Origin: Bradyrhizobium sp. dw_78
GTDB lineage: Bacteria > Pseudomonadota > Alphaproteobacteria > Rhizobiales > Xanthobacteraceae
Length of the DNA stretch: 64,000 nt
Direction: 5' to 3'
Assembly (NCBI RefSeq): GCF_018449525.1
Contig: NZ_JAAVUS010000001.1
Location: 434,001-498,000, forward strand
Shown here: positions 62,342 to 64,000 of the stretch, piece by piece
Layout of the letters: each line of letters opens with the position of its first letter
Position numbering within the stretch: position 1 is the first letter of the stretch
The notes under the pieces: generated by a model
The model's database searches: none
What the model was told of the DNA's origin: nothing
The model's input: only the letters and a program-made list of their open reading frames with translations
Made by a program: the position numbers and the translations under genes

Positions 62342-63796
62342 TCACCACGCGGCATATGAAACGGGAAAGCATTCCGCGGCCGATTTGCCCGACCAGTGGC
62401 GTTCGGGAAATTGATCGACGACCTGCTGCAACGAGCGCTTGCCGCCTTCGACGACCGACCGCTCGTCGTATCCGGTCAGGACGCCATCCGACATCAGCGT
62501 TTTGCCGTCGCAAATGACCGTCTCGATAAGATGGGGAGTGGCCAAGTGTACGAGGCTGCGGATCGGATCGTAGACCGGGCCGATCTGCATATTGTCGAAG
62601 TCGAGAATGACGATGTCTGCTTTGGCCCCGGCCGACAGGCGGCCGATATCGGTTCTGCCGAACGCCTTTGCGCCGCCGAGCGTGGCTGCATCGAAGAAGG
62701 AGGCCGACGTTCCGGCCTCGTGGTTCTTCCCGATCAGTTTTGCCGCCAGCGCGCCCGACCGCATTTCGCCGAGCATGTCGTGCGGCATGACGTCGGTGCC
62801 CATCGACATCGTGACGTTGTGGGCGAGATAGCGCTCGAAGCCTTCCAGATTGTAGCCGCGGCGCAAATAGGCGACCGGCGCGTGAGCGACCACGGAGCCG
62901 GTGCGGCCGAGTTTTTCGAGATCGTTGCTGTATTCCCATGTGGTCGAGGAGTGGCCTGCGATGTAGACGCAGTGGGCTAGGATCACGTTGGGGCCGAGCA
63001 GGCCTTCGGCCTCCATGAGATCGACCGGGGTCATGCCGTGTGTTCTTACGGTCTCGTGGAATTCAAACAACTGCTCGCAGAAATGGGTGCTGAACTGCAC
63101 GCCGAGCCTGTCGGCATATTCCTTGGCGCGCCGCATCAACGGGACGGTGGCGAGGATGAAATTGCGCACCAGGATCAGCCCCTGAAGGCGTCCGTCGAAC
63201 TTTCCGTGATGGTCCTCGACATACCGCACGGCGCGCTCGAGTTGTTCGAAGCCGACGGCCTCGTTCCAGATCGGCTGCAGACGACCCTGGTGATCCTTGT
63301 CGAAATAGTTTTCGGCGCCGGTCGCCTGCGGCGCGTAGTAGACCCTCAAGCCGCTTTCATCGGCGAGGTCGGTCATCAGCTTGGGGTCGTCGCGGCTTCC
63401 GGCGCCGAACGACAGCACCGTGGTCACGCCGTTGCGGATCAGCTGAGCGAAACCGAACCGGATGGAATGTTCGGCCGAAGCCGCGGCCACCACCGGGCGG
63501 CCATCGATGCCGTTATTGGGGGTGTAGTTGAGGAAGCCGGAACGCATCACATCGCGGCGGCCGAGATCGGTGATGAGCCGGGAGCCCTCATGCGCGTTGA
63601 CATGGGCGTGGGTGGAGACGAAACCCGGGATGACCAGTTTGCCTGCGGCATTGATGGTCTGGTCCACCTTGCCGTCATAGGCGGTGCCGACATGGATGAT
63701 CCGGTCGCCTTCGAAGACCAGGACGCCATCCTTCAGAACACGATGGCCGCCGTCCTTGTACGCGATGATCGTTCCGCCCGAGATAAGGGTTATCAT
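62342..63796 (-). CDS. TRZ/ATZ-type amidohydrolase heading the peptide-type ABC operon
   Basis: A 484-residue metal-dependent hydrolase or deaminase. HxH metal pair in VSTHAHVNAHEGS, another His in FSTHFCEQLFEF, a His in NVILAHCVYIAGHSS, and the catalytic Asp in GTDVMPHDML. The long insert RSGFLNYTPNNGIDG is unlike classic cytosine deaminases. It is the first gene of the transporter operon and is preceded by a sigma-54-like promoter, so its substrate probably enters by the adjacent importer and serves as a nitrogen source. Related only distantly to the amidohydrolase at 7794. Confidence 0.9.
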   Translation of the reverse strand: MITLISGGTIIAYKDGGHRVLKDGVLVFEGDRIIHVGTAYDGKVDQTINAAGKLVIPGFVSTHAHVNAHEGSRLITDLGRRDVMRSGFLNYTPNNGIDGRPVVAAASAEHSIRFGFAQLIRNGVTTVLSFGAGSRDDPKLMTDLADESGLRVYYAPQATGAENYFDKDHQGRLQPIWNEAVGFEQLERAVRYVEDHHGKFDGRLQGLILVRNFILATVPLMRRAKEYADRLGVQFSTHFCEQLFEFHETVRTHGMTPVDLMEAEGLLGPNVILAHCVYIAGHSSTTWEYSNDLEKLGRTGSVVAHAPVAYLRRGYNLEGFERYLAHNVTMSMGTDVMPHDMLGEMRSGALAAKLIGKNHEAGTSASFFDAATLGGAKAFGRTDIGRLSAGAKADIVILDFDNMQIGPVYDPIRSLVHLATPHLIETVICDGKTLMSDGVLTGYDERSVVEGGKRSLQQVVDQFPERHWSGKSAAECFPVSYAAW

Positions 63797-63851
63797 TCAC
63801 CTGATGCCTTCTGAATTCGTCGGAGACCTTTGAAGTCGCCAGAGACCGTTC

Positions 63852-63867
63852 AGCAAGAGCCGTGCCG
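63852..63867 (-). promoter_or_regulatory. Sigma-54-like promoter for the amidohydrolase-ABC operon
   Basis: On the minus strand the sequence CGGCACGGCTCTTGCT matches the sigma-54 consensus except for the first base (C for T), with GG and GC 10 bases apart. The predicted start near 63841 gives a leader of about 45 bases before the ATG at 63796. Upstream enhancer sites would be beyond 63900 and were not identified; no gene is seen in 63868-64000. Confidence 0.6.
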
Positions 63868-64000
63868 AACATAAGCGACTGAGTTAACTGGTGTTTTTAG
63901 TCTGGATCTCCAGTGTGGCCTAAATTGAATGCAGGAATGATGTTTCTGTATGCAGATTTACCAGCGACCCAGCGAAACAGGGTATTCGACATCAACCGGC

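Overview
The window looks like an accessory, nitrogen- and heterocycle-scavenging region of a Rhizobiales alphaproteobacterium, most likely Bradyrhizobium or a close relative. The evidence is the high GC content, dense ATGA-type gene overlaps, a NadQ-type regulator, dispersed palindromic repeats of Rhizobiales type (a TTCGGTTCTGATT hairpin and an AGCATGATCCGGAAAAG element), and many solute transporters paired with LysR regulators. No rRNA, tRNA, CRISPR array, phage or transposase gene was seen.

Layout. 0-9.3 kb: the end of an NMT1/taurine-type ABC transporter, a UbiD decarboxylase, an alpha/beta hydrolase and VOC protein (minus strand), then an overlapping plus-strand set of MmgE/PrpD protein, Rieske dioxygenase alpha and beta subunits, a 76-residue orphan and a TRZ/ATZ-type amidohydrolase. 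9.4-11.8 kb: a three-gene minus-strand operon in which a Rieske-oxygenase-like protein keeps the [2Fe-2S] domain but lacks the iron-binding histidines, its partner keeps the iron site but lacks the Rieske motif, and a GST-like protein follows. A LysR gene behind a textbook sigma-54 promoter diverges from it. 13-15.8 kb: an NMT1-type ABC transporter. 15.9-18.8 kb: nadQ-nadA-nadC without nadB. 18.8-26.1 kb: LysR, aspartate dehydrogenase-like protein, another ABC transporter, enoyl-CoA hydratase and acyl/aryl-CoA ligase, closed by a strong terminator.

26.4-35.8 kb: a histidine-utilisation region (hutD-hutU-hutI, and divergently hutF-hutC) with an ornithine-cyclodeaminase-like enzyme, a leaderless PhnD-like protein and an ABC permease/ATPase pair. 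Three near-identical ATGTCTATACAT boxes precede these units and probably define a local HutC regulon. hutH and hutG are not in the window.

36.1-52.1 kb: a second, parallel imidazole-type pathway. It has a hydantoinase, an N-carbamoyl-amino-acid amidase, a tandem-fusion LysR regulator, a UbiD decarboxylase, a branched-chain-type ABC transporter (five genes), a DUF917 / S-methyl-thiohydantoin desulfurase family protein, a GST, a divergent urocanase paralogue (Gly where urocanase has its signature Cys) and a TPR protein. Read in order, urocanase-like hydration, thiohydantoin desulfuration, hydantoin opening and N-carbamoylglutamate hydrolysis would take thiourocanate or an S-methylated relative to glutamate. 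This suggests catabolism of ergothioneine or a related thio-imidazole, with the initial lyase lying elsewhere.

52-64 kb: a methyl-accepting chemotaxis protein, an acetylpolyamine-amidohydrolase-like protein, an aldehyde dehydrogenase, and a minus-strand peptide-type ABC operon led by an amidohydrolase behind a second sigma-54-like promoter. The recurring theme is uptake and dismantling of small nitrogenous heterocycles, at least partly under nitrogen (RpoN) control. Functions of individual pathways are inferred from protein families and gene order.
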